From Pseudocercospora fijiensis CIRAD86 (Eukaryota > Ascomycota > Dothideomycetes > Mycosphaerellales > Mycosphaerellaceae), in the NCBI RefSeq assembly GCF_000340215.1, contig NW_006921534.1, forward strand, positions 2,809,057 to 2,873,056: DNA of 64,000 nucleotides, read 5' to 3'. The notes under the pieces were generated by a model. It had not been told where the DNA came from. It saw only the letters and a program-made list of their open reading frames with translations, and searched no databases. Shown here piece after piece: positions 1 through 10,322 of this stretch. A program made the translations under genes and the position numbers. How positions within the stretch are numbered: the first letter of the stretch is position 1; every line of letters begins with the position of its first letter.

Positions 1-1
1 A

Positions 2-106
2 GATCAGTTTCCTTCAACTGTCAGCACGGACACTGCCGATACCGAAGCTGCAACCACGGATGGTGGATTCGACGACTACTACCGAGATGCCTACAACATG
101 GCCTGA
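2..106 (+). CDS. C-terminal end of an unidentified protein (partial)
   Basis: An open frame enters from the left edge and stops at TGA 104-106 after 34 codons. The tail is acidic and Thr/Ser/Tyr-rich and ends with the residues DAYNMA. Codon use is like that of the other genes here. Too little is present to identify the family; the rest of the gene lies outside the window. Confidence 0.5.
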   Translation, partial: DQFPSTVSTDTADTEAATTDGGFDDYYRDAYNMA

Positions 107-358
107 ACCCCTTCAGATAGTTTCACTTCATCAGGTCTTATGAACAAATTGGACGAGATAAATCAGCCGTTTCGCTGCTGGATTTGGGAGCTATGGACGC
201 CGATATTATCTTAAAGGCGATGGAAATAAGCAGAGCTAACGCCAATCAAAGGCGCTTCATAGTCGAGTGCAGGATAACGACTTCGGAATCCAATCTGAAG
301 TACAAACTCAACACTGACGTAGAGTTCACATGCAATTGCTCCAGCCTCCAGACTTCAA

Positions 359-1020
359 GTGAGTTTGCGAGTGTTAATGACGAGTATGCGTAATGGGCAA
401 TTGCATGGCAAAATTATCGCCTCTCTTCCAGTAACACTGCTCGAGCTAATGAATGTATCCCTGGCCCTATCCAACCTCCCCATCGGCTCAGAAATCGAAA
501 TCGAAGGTCCAGAAGGCGATACCATATACCTCGCGAATGGCTGATTTCCTTTCAAGGTGTAGAACCAATATTCAAACGCGTTCCCCTAGTTGTAGGCGGT
601 ACAGGTCTCGCGCCGGGAGTTTAACTCATCGCTCGCTTTTGTCTAATTCAATCCGACCCAACCGAACTTCTTGTCATTGATGGGAACAAACCGGAGGAAG
701 ACATTCTGTTGAAGAAGGCGTTGGAGGAGTACGAGTAGGGAAGTGAAGCGAAGTTGAGGATTAAGTATGTTTTGAGGAATCTGAGCGAGGATTGGGATGG
801 GAAGAAAGGGTCTGTGGATAGGGTATTGATGGAGAAGTTTTTGTTTGGGCCTGATGAGAAGGGAGAGAATGTTATGTTGCTTTGTGGACGGCGGTGTATG
901 ATTGAGAATGCTGTGAAGCCGGGGATTGAAGGATTCGGGGTGGATGGATGCTTTGGGGCTTTGTCATCTCCTTTCAACAAAATTGATAAGATCTTGTGGG
1001 AGGTGCTGAGCTTGTCGTGA
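359..1020 (+). pseudogene. Decayed nitrate reductase / cytochrome b5 reductase-type FAD-NAD(P)H module
   Basis: Across shifted frames the sequence spells the order of motifs of the ferredoxin-reductase-like module of nitrate reductase and cytochrome b5 reductase. These are a GSEIEIEGPEG stretch (FAD-domain end), VVGGTGLAPG (nucleotide-binding loop, near 589-618), EEDILLKKALEEYE, a GSVDRVLMEKFLFGP region, and LLCGRRCMIENAV where the family has CGPPxMI. The frame is broken near 545 and by TAA 622-624 and TAG 736-738, both at places where relatives usually have Gln, Arg or similar. The CGPP motif is altered to CGRR. No molybdenum or heme domain is visible upstream, so this is a C-terminal fragment. 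The stops fit CAA to TAA and CAG to TAG changes. It is almost certainly non-functional; which parent family it came from is less sure. Confidence 0.65.
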
Positions 1021-1410
1021 ATCGTGATCTGTGTGTGTAATGTATCCTGCCCTCGGGGCTAGAATCAAACTCATAACATAACGCTTTAGAAAAGCCCGAT
1101 CTAAAGGATTGGCGATACCACGTCACCGTACCATTTGAAATTCCTGTGAAATAACTTCAGATTCGCCAAATCAACCAATGGTATAAGATGTCATGTGAAA
1201 ATTGTGGTGCAGTGAATGAGGTGATGTCGATGTAAGGGCCGAGGTTGCATTGTGCCAGGGTCTGGAGAACGACAAGTGGAGCTACTGCTAGTTCGGGTGA
1301 GGCAGGGATTCAACTGATGTGAAGTGAATCTGTATATATCGAGCTTGAGCCCTTCACGTTGCTCGTTTCCACATTATTTCTACAATTCGAGTGGAAGTGC
1401 AGATTCAAGA
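1021..1410. other. Intergenic; probable promoter of the next gene
   Basis: No coding frame or repeat is recognised. It should contain the promoter and 5' UTR of the gene starting at 1411. No clear TATA box was identified. Confidence 0.4.
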
Positions 1411-2739
1411 ATGGCCTCAGGAACAAATACGCCGCGTTCACGCTCCCGCGCAAAGCGATCTACTACAAACCTCGCAGACCTCCGCCTCGCACCGCTGTCG
1501 AAACAGTACGAACCGACCAAGGGTGACGTCCCACCAAAATCACCATTACGAACTCCGTACGACGCCGGAGAAGATGCCTCGTTCGCACGCCAGCATTTGT
1601 CTTATCTCCATGGAAAATCTGCGCCTACTACACCTGGTATTTTGTCCCGGAGCAATTCCAGACGACATCTCGGCGGTGGCCTGAGCAGGAAGAACTCCAT
1701 TTACGACAACAATGATGCGGAATATGATGCAGAAGGGGAGACCGGATATACATACTCTGCCTCTGCCAATATGCATGCTTTCAACCAGAATCGTGGGCGC
1801 ACAGAATATGGAAGCGGGCAAATCCCCAAAGCCAAGAGCGAAGCTGCCATTACAGCACAGCAGAGGGCAGAAATGGCTGCGCAGAGACTTGCTGGTCCGG
1901 GTGTACCTGTCAGCAAAAGATACAGATATAGTAGCTCGCGGGGACGCAAGAGCGGCAATGCTACTCCAAGGCCTACAGAGTCCGATAACTGGTTGACACA
2001 TACGGGCTCTACAGCTTCCATGCTCGTGAGAGAAGACAAGGGACAAAGCTGGTTGTCTTCTCGTGAAAGTGCCACAGCGCTAGCACCAGCATCGTCTGAA
2101 GACGACGACGACGACGATGATCATTACGAAGAGATGGCTGCTTTGAGCTCGACTACGAACAGATTACGCCTCGCACAGTACGATGGTGGAAGTCCGGTCA
2201 GCCAAAGAACAAGTAGATGGGGTAGCAGATACGGTAGCCGACCTGCAAGTAGGAAAACTTCTCGTTTAGCATCTCCCGTAGGGTCTAGGACACCACGACG
2301 ATCGGAACAGGCAGGATATTTTGATTACCCCATCACACCTCTCATCACCGAGCCGGGCTTTGTAAGTCCGGAAGAGAAGCGTGGTCAGGATGAGGAACCT
2401 GAAGAAGATCTGGATATCGAAAAGCTGAGCGGCGAAAATAGCTATGGGCTAGGAAACTTGGTGGACCGTATCATGCATTTCAACCTCTTCAGCGTGACCG
2501 AGCATATTGATACTACAGATGATGAGAACGCATACGCTGCGGTAGAGAATGAGACTCCAGAAGAAAGCAGACGGAGGATGGAAGCTGAAGCGAAGCGGAA
2601 GAAAGAGGAGAAAGACAGATTGACTGCTCACGCTCCGCCGGCTCCACTTGGAGATGGCGGCAAGGTACAAGGAGAGGTTTCTGGATGGCAGGATGCGAGT
2701 TGGCTGCTAAGTGTCGCTTCGAAGGTCATCATGAATTGA
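1411..2739 (+). CDS. Ser/Arg-rich DUF3984-like protein
   Basis: A single-exon frame gives 442 residues from the ATG at 1411 (MASGTNTPRSRSRAKR). The frame is open further upstream to 1324, but the later Met begins the conserved-looking basic start. The protein is hydrophilic and disordered-looking: many S/T-P and R-x-S sites, a DNWLTHTGSTAS segment followed by VREDKGQSWLSSRES, an Asp run (eight D) near 2100-2125, SR-rich repeats near 2200-2300, then a more ordered C-terminus (LGNLVDRIMHFNLFSV) and a Lys/Glu helix. The WLTxTGS...REEKGQSWL pattern is what I associate with the fungal family DUF3984, whose function is unknown. The many RxxS sites suggest phosphorylation, by inference only. The gene itself is secure; the family label is moderate. 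Confidence 0.75.
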   Translation: MASGTNTPRSRSRAKRSTTNLADLRLAPLSKQYEPTKGDVPPKSPLRTPYDAGEDASFARQHLSYLHGKSAPTTPGILSRSNSRRHLGGGLSRKNSIYDNNDAEYDAEGETGYTYSASANMHAFNQNRGRTEYGSGQIPKAKSEAAITAQQRAEMAAQRLAGPGVPVSKRYRYSSSRGRKSGNATPRPTESDNWLTHTGSTASMLVREDKGQSWLSSRESATALAPASSEDDDDDDDHYEEMAALSSTTNRLRLAQYDGGSPVSQRTSRWGSRYGSRPASRKTSRLASPVGSRTPRRSEQAGYFDYPITPLITEPGFVSPEEKRGQDEEPEEDLDIEKLSGENSYGLGNLVDRIMHFNLFSVTEHIDTTDDENAYAAVENETPEESRRRMEAEAKRKKEEKDRLTAHAPPAPLGDGGKVQGEVSGWQDASWLLSVASKVIMN

Positions 2740-2933
2740 AGCGGAAATGATTACAAAGCATCATGATAATTGCTTTGAGAAGCTCTAAATCATTCCGCCA
2801 CTCTGAAGCAAGCCCCATCATACCTGTCTGAGGCGAGGCTATTGATCTCAACACCCCCGATATTACATGCACTTCTGTCAGACCCCATCTCATACCCAAC
2901 TCGAGATACACCAGTTTGAGCAGTGGACCAGAC

Positions 2934-3733
2934 TCAGCCTCTCCTACTCCCACCCAGCGTCCTCCTCCCAGCCAGCCAACTCAATGCCTTCTGGTGGTCC
3001 TTGGCACGAATCTCCTTTTTATCCTTCCGCCGCGGTCTTTCGAGACTGTCATACAGCGGTGGTGGATCGTACTCATCATTCAGAAAAGCCTGAATTGCTT
3101 CACGGCTTTCTGCCAGAGCTGTACTGTATCCAGGTGGTGGCACATACTGCGCCTGGTGTTGAACATGTAATTGAGGCAGCTGATGACTGTCATCGCCGCG
3201 AGGCCTGGGCTCTGCTTGAAAGTGAGAGCTTTGGTAGTGCCGTTCCGTGCTCTGAGGACCAATCAAGGAGGTTCTCCTGCTTTGTCGATTACTTGGGACC
3301 ACATTCCGAGTCTCATAGCCCTCAAACCGTGTTGGAATTCGAGCCGGTCTTTTTGCACGATGAAAACTGAAGGATGGCGACGATGCGGAGCGGTAGCCTC
3401 GCGCTGGTAGCTGATATGGATCATAAGCGTGGGCCGATCGTTCTCCATCGCTTCTGGCAGGTTCTGGTGCTCTCTCCGCGCGCGAGACGTTGCGCTCTAC
3501 GTAGGGGAGAACTTCCTCAGCTGCCTGCCACTGGCGCTCGAATCCTTGGCGTACACGCCATTCCATCCACTATCGCTCGCGAATGACATCTTCATAATTT
3601 GTCCAGCGTTAGTGTCAACTTTAAGGCGAGACTCGAGGATGGGCTTACCGCTAAGATCTCGACTGCTACGCCTTCTTTCGCCTAGCTCAGCCATACGTCG
3701 AGCTTCCGTGGCTGCTCTCCTGAGCTCGTCCAT
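2934..3733 (-). CDS. Hypothetical protein, two frames probably joined by an intron
   Basis: Two minus-strand frames look coding. The upstream one contains the residues MDELRRAATEARRMAELGER and runs into a GTAAGC donor near 3654. The downstream one runs from about 3566 to the stop at 2934, with Arg/Gln/Tyr-rich sequence and ending in RRKDKKEIRAKDHQKAL. A donor, a CTAAC branch-like sequence and an AG at about 3596 suggest a 59-bp intron, but that junction reads into a TAG seven codons later. Either the acceptor differs or the gene is damaged. Coding sequence may extend upstream to about 3800. I do not recognise the family. Confidence 0.4.
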
Positions 3734-3987
3734 GGCGCTGATCGGTCTATTGTCGAGAAATGCTGAGGTATCTGAAGCGAGCTCATGTTCACAGATGCAC
3801 AGGGAGCTGCTTCAGAATGTGCGCAAAGTGAATGGACTCAGACCAAATTCACATGCGCATCTTATTCACTTCCGTATGGGACTCATCGCGAACAAGCAAA
3901 GCTGTGTAGAACTGCTCGTTCTGCGAGTGAAGGCACGACAACGAGATGCATGTGGATGGTGGAAACACCTCTTCTGAACGTGAAAAT

Positions 3988-4320
3988 TCAATCAATTTCG
4001 GTAGGAGGCCATGGACGGACATAGCTTGCTGCTTTGCTCGAGTGGTATTGTAGCAGCACTTCGTATATAATTTCGTAGATTCGGGTTGATAGCACTCCAA
4101 ACGTGGCCATTGTCTTCGTCGCTTGTCCGTCTCGACACGCCTGTAATTCGATTCCTATGTAGCGTCTGCTCGTGTTGGCTCGTGGCAAGACTTGGAAAAT
4201 GGCTTGAATTGCGGCTTGGATATGCCCGACCGAAGACTGTGCGGTCAAATCAATCCATCTCGTCCGTGTTCCGAAGTTCTCGAAAAGTTCGTTGGTCGTT
4301 CGTGAAGGGGTATGTTTCAA
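3988..4320 (-). CDS. Possible exon of a hypothetical protein
   Basis: An open frame of 110 codons has protein-like composition (GHIQAAIQAIFQVLP, LSTRIYEIIYEVLLQ). A GTAAGC donor lies just upstream near 4346 and another open frame overlaps at 3849-4100, so this may be an internal exon of a minus-strand gene between the tyrosinase and the gene ending at 2934. No family is recognised and boundaries are unknown. Confidence 0.25.
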   Translation of the reverse strand: MKHTPSRTTNELFENFGTRTRWIDLTAQSSVGHIQAAIQAIFQVLPRANTSRRYIGIELQACRDGQATKTMATFGVLSTRIYEIIYEVLLQYHSSKAASYVRPWPPTEID

Positions 4321-4563
4321 GAACAGGAATCTTGCTTGTGCTTACCCGCGAACGCGTGGCTGCGAAACGTGCACGGATGTCGCAATTATAACAACCCCCT
4401 GGATTGTCAGTAAATGTAGTCAAGTCTAGACCGACGGAAGCGATTTCAAGTGGTATGGCTGAACGCCTGAAATGTCCTTTGGTCTATATCGTCGCTCCAA
4501 GGTGCGTGACTAGAGCGATGCAGAACTTTCAATATGTACAAAACAAGATGCGATTAATCCTTA

Positions 4564-5918
4564 CTACTGGTAATTGTAGCAGAATGGCCCGCCTGCTGGG
4601 TCGAATGTGTCTCCCACTCTGTACTCTGGAAATGCAGGACTGAGGACTATCCTGCTGTCCATTGAGACTTGTTTCGCAACTGGCCCTGGACTTCGGTCAG
4701 CACCTCATTACAAGAGGATTGTCTTCGAACTCACATCTGTTCGCCTGTCTCGATGCGGTGTACGCGTCAGAATTACCCAGCGCATTCCATCGCTTGTTCC
4801 AGTCTAGACTCGCCCAATATAGCCAGAAGCGATCGAGGTTGTTGTGGTGCATCCAGAACCAGCAGTCGCCGGGAGAAGCAGGAATATCGGCTTGAAGTCC
4901 TCCCATAAGCATGTGAGGGATCGGATGTACTCCCGTTGGCCAAGCTTCAATCGCAAGGCCGAAGTTGTTGATATCTCAAGCGACAGTCAGCAATGTCTTT
5001 ACACGTTCTCTGCGATTGCTTACCGTTGTAGTCGTGTACTTGCGCAAGGACCTTTTCGTACGTGAGGTTAGCCAAGTATGATGAATCGAATTGTCGTTCC
5101 AGGCAGCGCGGATTGTATCCAAGACCATTATCCTGTGGATTTCTCTTGCAAGCTACACCCTCGCCGACTGGTCCTAGATTTACGACCCAATCTTTGAAAG
5201 GACCCTCAGTCACGCAGCTGCACCCTTGACTACCAGATGTGACGTGCCCATTTCCTCCAATCGAGGTGTCTGATCCATCGAACATTGGCCATGTCTCTAT
5301 CGGCTGACCGATATATCTGGACCAGTCCCAATACGGCTGCCCTGTGCAGAGCCTGGTTAGTACTCCATGGCAACTGGTCCCTTCATATGACTGCTTTACC
5401 TCCTGTGTAACCACACTCGTTCCGCAGCGCCTTCTCAAACTCCCACAAAAACACCCGATGAAAAGGCAGCAGCCAGGGTGAAAAGTGAACAGTAAAAGTG
5501 TTCATGATATGTGCGACGACGAAGTCATCATATCGGTTCTTGCAACCTGGAGCATATTTTGGATCCGTCTTTGCCGGCTTCGTTTTCAGGCATTTGACTG
5601 CTCGAATGTAGTCGAGCCTTTCAGCTCGACTCATGTCGCCCCTGTACACACACACACACACACACACGTTCAGCTCAGGTTCATATCTTTGTCGCTCGAG
5701 TTGTACACGTACCATTCTTTGCGAATTATCATGTTTTGGCTGGTGCACCCTGTCGCTCCCTTCGCGGCGTTCGCATGTACAATCTTCGAGGCCGAGTCCT
5801 GCAAACTTGCCATCTTCGCTTTGGCATCGGCCTTCGCATCCTGCGCTGCTGTAGCATGGAGGGCGACAAGTGCTGTGAGTAGAACCGCTTGAAGATTACG
5901 AATAAACATAATGACCAT
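4564..5918 (-). CDS. Secreted tyrosinase (copper monooxygenase), five exons
   Basis: Type-3 copper enzyme oxidising phenols to quinones, probably secreted. Start at 5918 (or Met 5909) gives a signal peptide (FIRNLQAVLLTALVALHATAA). Exons: 5918-5713, 5641-5400, 5341-5024, 4974-about 4735, and a last exon ending at TAG 4564-4566. The first three introns (71, 58 and 49 bp) are supported by clean GT...AG signals and restored frame. CuA shows HIMNTF...H...LPFHRVFLWEFEKAL; CuB shows HPIPHMLMGGLQADIPASPGD then FWMHHNNLDRFW. The end reads DTFDPAGGPFCYNY, the usual short-tyrosinase tail. The last donor is probably GTGAGT at 4734; its acceptor is not settled (several AGs near 4660-4690). All expected His regions are present, so an active enzyme is likely. 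Pigment or phenol metabolism is inferred from the family. Confidence 0.85.
5645..5667. repeat. (CA/GT)n microsatellite inside tyrosinase intron 1
   Basis: About eleven uninterrupted CA units on the plus strand (GT on the coding strand) end only a few bases from the TACAG acceptor of intron 1. Expansion or contraction would change intron length and the acceptor context but not the protein. Confidence 0.95.
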
Positions 5919-7152
5919 CCGACGAATGATGAAAAAGAGATAGTGTCCAGTGAGATATGTGGAAAAGGATGAGTTGGCAGGTCTATGTATACTGACCAAG
6001 AATGCGAGGGTGGTGAACCGCCACGGCGGCTAGGTTCGAGGATGATTGCCACACGTTTGGGAGTACGTGTAGTCAACGGAGCCCTGACTGTTCAACAGGT
6101 TCGGTGCCTGTCACTACTGTCACTACTTTGTACAATTGCCAGCGACCCCGGAATGAGCTTGGCACGATCTGGGCAATCATGTGTCGCCATCGAAACAATA
6201 CGATTTATACAAGCAGTGCCTGTGCCTGCCGTTCGCCAGGGAATGCGCGAATCGATGGAAAGTCTATCATCAGTGTTGCTCCTAAAAATCATCAGCAGAG
6301 GCTGGGTTCCTGCCATTTGCAGCAAAATTAACTTTTCAGGGCTTAGGGGGCCAGCTATGCACAGCAATCAGGATCGGAAGGAGGTCAATCTGTCATTATT
6401 GTTGTAGAAGATCGATACATTTTTCCTGGCTGTCGTTAGTTACACCGAGGCATTTTCAGAGGACTGCTGTGGCATTCGCATAAGCTGCAAATTCAGGCGC
6501 CGTTAGTGAGACACACAGCGGTGTAGGCAATTTGAGCGACGTGAGGTGAATATTGTTGTCAGATGCTGACAGCTGCTGTTGTGTTTGTTGTTCGTGCTAT
6601 ATACGGCCTGTAAGTTGCCAAGGTAAGTTAATCCAACTGCCGGCTGTATCTGCGTATTTTCAAAAGCGAAGCAGCACACCGCGTCCAACGTTTTATCAAT
6701 GCAAGTGTCGAACTCGAACATTCTCGGGCTGCACTGTAAGACGTCTTCAGTGTCGTGGTCGATGGGGGTGTGAAAGTTGATGTCGAGACAGGAAAAGGGG
6801 GAAGCTTCCGAGAAAGGCTAGCGTTCTGCCAAGGAATTCGACCTCACTTCCGGGGCACAAGGCACCCATCCATGCAAAATTTGACGAGAAATTGGATGAC
6901 TCAAGTGACTTTCTCTGGATCACCAGGTTAGCAGTATCGTATCCCCGCTGTTCCAATGACAGCTCTTTCATCTGGAGTCGCGGAGCGGATCGGACTTCCT
7001 GCACAATTCGGCTGACCGATCTCGGAAGCCAAGACGCACCATCGATTTCGACTGTAGTGTCATGTACAGATGGAAAAACTCCCTCTCCATCCAATCAATG
7101 GGCAAGATGGTGAGCGCAAGTCCATCTTGAATGATCCAATCATTCGCTAACA
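5919..7152. other. Intergenic region without a recognised gene
   Basis: Contains the tyrosinase promoter at its left end. Open frames of up to 140 codons occur on both strands (for example minus 6747-7094) but none shows a domain, coherent exon structure or a recognisable family. I see no repeat. Confidence 0.4.
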
Positions 7153-7252
7153 TTGGTTCAGGCCGAGCGGTCTAAGGCGCCACGTTAAGGTCTCAACCTT
7201 GAACACAAATCCGTGGTCCGAAAGGGCGTGAGTTCGAATCGTAAGCTACACA
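7153..7252 (+). tRNA. tRNA-Leu(AAG)-like sequence with intron, probably a pseudogene
   Basis: A leucine-tRNA D arm/box A (GGCCGAGCGGTCTAAGGCG) lies at 7161-7179. The anticodon stem CCACG/CGTGG encloses TTAAGG with AAG as anticodon at 7187-7189 and a ~20-bp intron at 7191-7210 that contains CCTT complementary to the anticodon. A long variable arm and the T-loop TTCGAAT follow (box B). However, the 3' half of the T stem (CGTAA against GTGAG) and the acceptor stem do not pair. The core promoter boxes survive but the molecule would not fold correctly. A relic or a tRNA-derived repeat are both possible. Confidence 0.55.
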
Positions 7253-7826
7253 CTGCGTCTCACTGGCAAGGAGTATGTCCTAACATTGCTCCAGTCACTC
7301 TTGTCAATATCGCGCGCGATAGTCGACGCAAATCTTTTTTGCTCATTTCTCCCTTTCATCACATCAACCTCTATTCAATATCATCATCTATGCTGCACTC
7401 AATCGGCGGATAGAGGCTTGGACTTTTTAGTTTATTTAAGCTTGTACTCTTATCTAATCCTAGTTTAATCTAATTAATCAAGTCGACGTAATCATTCTTC
7501 ATAGTAGTTCCCACCCGTCTGATGAAGAGTGCCGTCTAGGCTTTGCTCTGGCTTGGCATCAAAGTTCTCGTCCGCAATCGTATATAACGGCAAGCATAGT
7601 CTTTGCGAATCGGCTGCTCGCTGTCTTGAAACGCTACCATGACTGAAGATGCGTCTTCTGCAGAGTTGAAAAGAGCGTACATTGCTAATCGCGGCTTTCC
7701 GTCGAGGCGTTGTCTTGTGCCCACGGACCTATCGAGCTACGCATCGAGCAAGGAATCAAGGGCTTCACTATGATATATTGCATTCATATCGTGGCGCTGT
7801 ACGGTGTGTACACTCACTCAAGACCG
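7253..7826. other. Intergenic; nothing recognised
   Basis: A slightly AT-rich stretch around 7370-7500 (Ser/Leu-type short frames only), then the 3' flank of the PPR gene. No repeat or RNA gene seen. Confidence 0.4.
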
Positions 7827-10322
7827 TCAGAACGAATTGCTTCTATTCTGATATGGCCCATCTGCAGCAGCATCAACATACTTATCCGCATCAACCTGAC
7901 ACTTTTGCACTTCCTGCTCAATCCTCGACCAATCAATGTCAGGCTCGCCCACCCAGCGTGTCCTGAGCTCTTCCCACACAGCCAACATACGCTTCCTTCC
8001 CATACAATGGTAGAAAGCACGGATGGCCGCAATGCCGAAGCTCGTCGTCATGTAGACCGTACGATCTTGTTCGAGGAATGGCCGAAAGTCAGCATCCTCA
8101 TCGCCTGACGAAGAATGATCACTATCTGTGTTGGCATCGGACGAGTCATTGATCTCTGGTGATTCAAGAGGTTCTTGTGGTAAGGTCTCGCCACGAAGGA
8201 CGAAGGAACCAAAGCCAGTAGAGGACGAGAATGGATCTTGATCAGAGGGCGCGGGGTCGAGGCGCTGTCGGATTTCATTCGCCTCCATCGGTACAAAAGT
8301 CGAAGATGGCAAGGGATCGCTCTTCCCGGAAGACGGCTGAACCGTTTCATTGTGTCCAGAAACAGTCAACACGTCATGAGCAGCATCAATGTCAGATGAC
8401 TCGAAAGGCTGCTCCCCGGTGTGATTCGTGGATGTTTCTACAGCCAAGTCATGGCGTCCAGTCATCATTGCCCCAAGCATATCCATAGAACCGTCGTCCG
8501 CTGTGCCGCCATCTTCCGAGGACTTGCTAGTATCCACGGTTGAGGCATTGTCATCTCCAAAATTGCCATATTGCGCCGCGTCTAGTGCCTCGTAGTCCTC
8601 GTCCGGCACATTGACAGATCTAGATGCGCTGCGACTGGTATCGGTCTTCTGATCAACATTCAATGTTGTGTTGATGTCGGGAGATGTACTTGGAGAGCAA
8701 AATCTCACGGCTTCCTGCCAAGTCTCTTCAAGCCGTCTATGATTCCACGCCGAGAATGGATAACCTCCGTGAGCGTGGAAACCACGCAGTAAATACAGGT
8801 ATGTGCTGCCATGAGGACGGAATTCATGCTCGCGCATCTCTTCCATCAGATCCCAGATCTTGTCGATGTCACCACTTCTGCAGGCGTGATAATTAATCAA
8901 AATCATGTACGTCTCAGCATCAGGTGCGATGGGAGCCGCTTTCTGGATTTCATCGCGTTTCTGGTCAGAAGCGAACGGCGCGCCGAAAAATGTTGTCTCA
9001 TGCTTTTGCTTCTCCTTGCGCAGCTGCTTAGCCGTTTGATTTAGCAGAATCTTCATCTCTTTCGTTGCTCTCCAATCGCTCAGGCTTCTGGTGCCAAACT
9101 TGTCATGATGTAAGCTCTTCATGCGCTCGAAAACATGCTCAGCGGCAGATGGCTCTCCAGATCGCAGAAGGCTGACCACAACGCAGTTCATGATCTTTGT
9201 GTCCACGATCTCTCCAGATTCCACGAAGTCCTTAAAAGCTTTTCTCACAGAATCGCCCTCTCTTCTTAAACCAGCGTAATAAATTAAACTGCCGCGAGCC
9301 CATCTGTCGAGGGGCATGTCTCTGCTCTTGATCTCGTTGAATATCGTGTCGGCAAGTGCGAATCGTCCGGCTTTTATAGCGACGTCAAAAAGAATGTTGA
9401 ATGTGACATGATCGGCTGCGTGTCCATGTTGTTCCATGTGCATCCAAGTCTCGATGGCTCGCCTGATCTCGTTATTCGTGAGATGTCTCACACAACGGCC
9501 GGCAAAAGATATTGCCGTCGACCATTGGTTGATCTCTATGCGCACATTCTCCGCAAGACAGTCGTTCAGCACCTGAAAGTATCTCTGCATGGCATTGGGC
9601 TGGTGCCAGAACTCGACCCATCCGAAATGTCGCAGAGCACGACGGAGAACATTATCGGTGAGGTAACGGGGCCTGGGACTCCGCAGCTCATGATACATTC
9701 GCCATAATTTGTCTAGGTTCACCATGCCTGGTTTGTGCTCGAGGAGTCTCACGAACGCTTTGAGCTGCTTGCGATGCTGTTCATCCTCTGGAGGAATAAT
9801 CGAGCGTTTCGAGTGAGGTTGCAAAAGCTCTTGTTCTGGCGTAATTACGAGTCGCGGTGCCAATGGCAAATGGCCATGCTTCTTCTGCCCGACTAGTCCG
9901 TTCGAGACTTTCTTGGTAGCGGACTTGTTGAAGGATGGGTATATGTCGACTAGCTTTTCGTAGTCGTGTCGCGAGATCTCATTATGATCGTCATCCGGCA
10001 CTGCAATTGATGCCGCCTTACGATACGTCCCAGTAGTGAATGACCTTCTGTGTGATCTCTGGCGGACCGTGTCTATTCTTCTGTGCTTTCTGCAAGTTCC
10101 CGCCGCCACCAGGCCTCGTATGAAAGCATCCTCAAATAAGTATTCTCGTTGCTTCCATGCCTCCCGTGACCTTCCACGACCATCGCGACTGGGTCTGCTG
10201 TGTGCATATTGCTTTTCGCCTCCATCTTCCCGGCATGTGATCCAATTGCCCATAGACTGAGCGGTTATCTTCGTGGCTGACTGGCGTGTATGAGGCCGAA
10301 ACAAGGAAGCGAGTAGGGACAT
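7827..10322 (-). CDS. Mitochondrial pentatricopeptide-repeat (PPR) protein
   Basis: A single 831-residue frame. PPR proteins bind organellar RNA and act in its processing, stability or translation. PPR-like helical pairs are visible at about residues 285-400 (AIETWMHMEQHGHAADHVTFNI, then FALADTIFNEIKSRDMPLDRW, SAAEHVFERMKSL) and 465-520 (APDAETYMILINYHACRSG, IWDLMEEMREHEFRPHGSTY). The N-terminus is Arg/Ser-rich with few acidic residues, as in a mitochondrial presequence. A long acidic, Ser-rich linker (about 545-765) precedes a conserved-looking C-terminus (IAAIRAFYHCMGRKRMLAVW). The start at 10322 is the first Met; an upstream exon cannot be excluded. Which RNA it serves cannot be told. It is divergent from the mS23 gene starting at 10617, leaving about 290 bp of shared promoter. 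Confidence 0.8.
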   Translation of the reverse strand: MSLLASLFRPHTRQSATKITAQSMGNWITCREDGGEKQYAHSRPSRDGRGRSREAWKQREYLFEDAFIRGLVAAGTCRKHRRIDTVRQRSHRRSFTTGTYRKAASIAVPDDDHNEISRHDYEKLVDIYPSFNKSATKKVSNGLVGQKKHGHLPLAPRLVITPEQELLQPHSKRSIIPPEDEQHRKQLKAFVRLLEHKPGMVNLDKLWRMYHELRSPRPRYLTDNVLRRALRHFGWVEFWHQPNAMQRYFQVLNDCLAENVRIEINQWSTAISFAGRCVRHLTNNEIRRAIETWMHMEQHGHAADHVTFNILFDVAIKAGRFALADTIFNEIKSRDMPLDRWARGSLIYYAGLRREGDSVRKAFKDFVESGEIVDTKIMNCVVVSLLRSGEPSAAEHVFERMKSLHHDKFGTRSLSDWRATKEMKILLNQTAKQLRKEKQKHETTFFGAPFASDQKRDEIQKAAPIAPDAETYMILINYHACRSGDIDKIWDLMEEMREHEFRPHGSTYLYLLRGFHAHGGYPFSAWNHRRLEETWQEAVRFCSPSTSPDINTTLNVDQKTDTSRSASRSVNVPDEDYEALDAAQYGNFGDDNASTVDTSKSSEDGGTADDGSMDMLGAMMTGRHDLAVETSTNHTGEQPFESSDIDAAHDVLTVSGHNETVQPSSGKSDPLPSSTFVPMEANEIRQRLDPAPSDQDPFSSSTGFGSFVLRGETLPQEPLESPEINDSSDANTDSDHSSSGDEDADFRPFLEQDRTVYMTTSFGIAAIRAFYHCMGRKRMLAVWEELRTRWVGEPDIDWSRIEQEVQKCQVDADKYVDAAADGPYQNRSNSF

